Source: Anthopleura xanthogrammica (Eukaryota; Cnidaria; Anthozoa; Actiniaria; Actiniidae). From it: DNA of 64,000 nucleotides. The notes under the pieces were generated by a model. It was not told where the DNA came from and did no database searches. It saw only the letters and a program-made list of their open reading frames with translations. Shown here piece after piece: positions 59,501 to 64,000 of the stretch. Each line of letters opens with the position of its first letter. Position 1 is the first letter of the stretch. The translations under genes and the position numbers were made by a program. The stretch lies in contig OZ025209.1 in the NCBI GenBank assembly GCA_964019055.1, positions 6,559,071 through 6,623,070 of the forward strand, written 5' to 3'.

Positions 59501-59603
59501 ATAAATATCTTTACAGTAAAGGTCTGCAGCAATACTACTTACCGGCTAGATCACCGATAGCCACACAAGAAACGACGAAAAGACACACTGATATTCGAAT
59601 CAT
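50621..59603 (-). CDS. CAP gene B: secreted protein with four tandem CAP domains, 17 exons
   Basis: Exon 1 59603-59543 (signal MIRISVCLFVVSCVAIGDLAG). Module 1: 58738-58700, 58446-58197, 57838-57769, 57555-57384. Module 2: 57023-56985, 56763-56520, 55946-55877, 55789-55639. Module 3: 55522-55484, 55218-54969, 54593-54524, 53457-53286. Module 4: 53033-52995, 52579-52336, 51853-51784, 50773-50621. Sum 2133 nt, 710 aa, no internal stop. Each module has a Pro-containing linker, a CAP helix (HNAKRALHG), R-E-N, HFTQ then W-x2-S/T-T-x-V/I-G, and a P-x-GN CAP2 motif. Linker exons are 39 nt and middle CAP exons 70 nt throughout; every module starts and ends in phase 1. In domain 4 both His are replaced (LNALNAKR, AEYFTQ). 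There is no ShK exon. Exon usage is predicted; two genes or alternative splicing between modules is possible. Confidence 0.8.
51385..51478. repeat. (GTTGCAT)n heptanucleotide array
   Basis: About 13 perfect 7-bp units inside the last intron-containing stretch of CAP gene B module 4. Confidence 0.96.
53518..53560. repeat. (TAA)n microsatellite
   Basis: About a dozen TAA/ATA trinucleotides at the left edge of sequence unique to module 3; possibly the tail of a retroelement remnant. Confidence 0.85.
54113..54517. mobile_element. TIR element in module 3 intron
   Basis: TTACAGTGCGGACACCGCAC with AACCGGGACCACT pairs with AGTGGTCCCGGTT ending CACTGTAAG (54517). Only the right end survives in module 1 (57730-57763). 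Confidence 0.75.
54648..54817. mobile_element. palindromic MITE in module 3 intron
   Basis: AATAGTCCCCTTCACAGTTC and its complement GAACTGAAATGGGACTATT bound the element; inner arms GAAAGGTAGCCGTG/CACGGCTACCTTTC. An orthologous copy is in module 1. Confidence 0.85.
56126..56242. mobile_element. hAT-type MITE in CAP gene B intron
   Basis: Starts CAGGGGCGTAGCCAGG and ends CTGGCTACGCCTCGG, with a G-rich tract inside. Related to 50268-50372. Confidence 0.8.
57242..58745 (-). repeat. duplicated CAP module, copy 1
   Basis: Pairs with 53125-55530. Bordering sequence GAATTAGACC...GTACGTGATC occurs on both sides, at 57110-57240 and 58783-58912, as expected for a tandem duplication boundary. Confidence 0.85.
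57894..58041. mobile_element. palindromic MITE in module 1 intron
   Basis: Same element and position as 54648-54817, with an internal deletion in the left arm (the GTAGCCGTGTC segment is missing). Confidence 0.85.
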
Positions 59604-59686
59604 TTTAGTATGAACTCTGCCTGTGGTCAAGAGTAGACAGTGTTTGTTGAGCTCTAGAGGTTTTGGCGTCTTTGATATCAGGACAG

Positions 59687-59693
59687 ATATATT
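59687..59693 (-). promoter_or_regulatory. candidate TATA box of CAP gene B
   Basis: AATATAT on the minus strand, about 85-90 bp before the start codon. Confidence 0.3.
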
Positions 59694-60844
59694 GAATGAA
59701 CGGAAGTGACCTCTTTAAAGATGTGACGCCATATCCGGTGTTGATCAATATCTTCCGGAAGTAAGGTGGTCGACGATGTAGTGTCATGTGTGTTAGTCCT
59801 GTCGTGTAAAGGTTTCGCTATCTTCCTTAGGGGGAGGGGTGGGGAGACGATATTTCATTAAGTTACACGATTTTCTAGCCCCTTAGGGGAGAGGCATGGG
59901 GATGATTTTTGGTGTGGAGAAAGGTTTGATGCTACGCTATCTTTATTGTCACATCAAAGGATGATACGTTTGGACCCTTCCTCACTTTCCCGGCCTCTCT
60001 TCTCTCCGGCAATCCTACATGATTGTAAAAGGGATAACTTCCTTGGAAGCTAACAGTGGAGATCGTAGTTGTGACCTCAATAATAAGTTATAATGATGTA
60101 GTTCCGTTTTGGAAAAAATCCAGTTGAAAGTCATGATTCTCTACCGGGGTTAACACTGGGTTAACCATGTTCGGCCATCTGTCCGGAACACATGTGCGTC
60201 ATTTGGATTCATAAAAGTTACGGAAGATAATTCCTATCGAGTTAATTATCTATTGCTCAGGGTTTTCCTAGCTCGAATTTGAGTAATATTTTCGATGTTA
60301 AAGTGAGATTTAGCTAGATTTCTAAGTGTTTGTGTTCTTGGAGTTGTGCACTTTTTGCCTTACCTTTGGTATTTGAGAATATTTTGATCTTGAGGCTGCC
60401 CTGTGTTATTTAAATTATGACCCCCTTATCAACGAACACCGTCTCTTTTGTCCTTCTCTCATAAGAGAATAACATAATTATGTGAACCCACCAGGAATAA
60501 AAGTTACATGAGAGCCAGGACCAGTACAGCCGGCCTGCAGGTCATGGATGAATGCATTCGCTACTCGTAAAATATCCGCTCTTAATAAGCAATCAGATCT
60601 ATATGATTCATAGTTTTTGCTCAGTAAGGTGACGGATCTCATTCGTCTAGTTCAAGGCGCATGACAAAAATCAGTCTAAAATTAAAAGTTGTTTTTTTGA
60701 GATTGCCATCTGTTTTGGTAACTCGTTTCTGAACTTATTTCCATGCAGTTAAATCATTCAATTTATCTGATTTCTTCAATTCTACAAATAGTATTTCCGT
60801 CACAGTGTCATGACAAAAAAGTTAAAGAAAATTAGACTCCTTTT
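59694..60844. other. intergenic between CAP genes B and C
   Basis: No gene or RNA recognised. Confidence 0.4.
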
Positions 60845-60960
60845 ACTGGAACTTCACATGAGCCGTAGGCAGTGAAAACAGTGATGGATGATAATAAGGC
60901 TGTCGTCTTTTATGTCATTAAATTCGGCTCATGTGAAGTTCGACGTTTGATCTTGGTCTT
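60845..60960. mobile_element. palindromic MITE, family of the 36981/38893 ends
   Basis: GGAACTTCACATGAGCCG pairs with CGGCTCATGTGAAGTTC; the right end continues GACGTTTGATCTTGGTCTTA as in the larger element. Confidence 0.7.
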
Positions 60961-61208
60961 ATTGGTGAAAAAAATCCAAGTGATCGAAGAATCAGGGATA
61001 TTTGTCAGCAGCAACCACTGATTAGTTTCAATGACTAAAAATCTTGTGATAAACAAATGACATTAAACTTGGAAATACGGGGAATTCTGAACCTGTTTAA
61101 TGACTCTTTTAATAGAGCAAAGTCTACAAGCTTCTACAGAATAAAATTCATCAATAACACACACAATATTCAATTTTTTGGTTTCAATTTGAACTTTTTT
61201 TAGACTGT

Positions 61209-63745
<2,537 letters not shown>

Positions 63746-64000
63746 CTACAGGAGAGTGAGTAAAAAAAATAATTTATTTTTTAAATGAGTTTATACTATC
63801 TTTACAGTGAGGACACTCGAACCGTGAACACTGAGGTTTTTTCATACTTTTTTTCTCCTTTATCCCTTGTGTGAATCGATTGGAAACATGATTTATTTTG
63901 AACAATAAGATCACTTGAGTTTAGTGCTTCATTTTCAGAAGGTTTGAAGCAGTAGAAAGTTTATGAAATAAAAAATATAAAAATATCAAGTGTTCATGGT
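63746..64000. other. intron of CAP gene C, no exon seen
   Basis: AT-rich; no signal-peptide or ShK exon was recognised before the window ends. Confidence 0.45.

Overview
The window is animal nuclear DNA, most likely from an anthozoan cnidarian such as a stony coral. That rests on spliced secreted ShK/CAP genes, a local family of single-exon TRIM-like genes, many short palindromic DNA transposons (MITEs) and non-LTR retroelement fragments with TTA-type tails. The species is inferred, not proven. No rRNA, tRNA, CRISPR array or bacterial operon is recognisable.

Left half (about 0-37 kb): five plus-strand paralogs of a TRIM-like gene (RING, two B-boxes, coiled coil, charged tail) begin at 7461, 10120, 22437, 28340 and 35800. 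Only 10120-12282 (720 aa, with a tail of six 44-residue repeats) and 35800-36897 (365 aa) look intact. The other three are broken. Copy 1 has lost the B-box/coiled-coil middle. Copy 3 carries a nonsense codon, a frameshift and three transposon insertions. Copy 4 is split by a 5,069-bp foldback DNA element that has a clean 8-bp target duplication. Copies 1 and 4 lie in a segmental duplication (3270-8540 and 26793-35290). Between copies 2 and 3 lies an 8.5-kb tetranucleotide array made almost only of ATGA and ATAA units.

Middle (37-43 kb): a TIR-bounded interval holds a decayed minus-strand mobile-element reading frame with a damaged 2A-like motif. It is followed by an intact but unrecognised 401-aa single-exon gene (39677-40882) and AT-rich intergenic DNA.

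Right half (43-64 kb): three minus-strand, multi-exon genes for secreted CAP-superfamily proteins. Gene A (47611 to 43266, 6 exons, about 257 aa) and gene C (63745 to 61209, 5' end outside the window) are ShK-linker-CAP. Gene B (59603 to 50621, 17 exons, about 710 aa) carries four tandem CAP domains. All splice sites are GT-AG and the exon lengths sum to open frames. The CAP module and the ShK exon are both phase 1-1, which explains how they could be duplicated as cassettes. Introns are filled with tandem arrays (GGAT, TCAA, 57-bp, 63-bp and 7-bp units) and MITEs.

The main observations are the three-level nest of palindromic elements inside a TRIM gene, the two-unit 8.5-kb array with a 48-bp higher-order unit, and the four-CAP gene whose last domain has lost both conserved cavity histidines.
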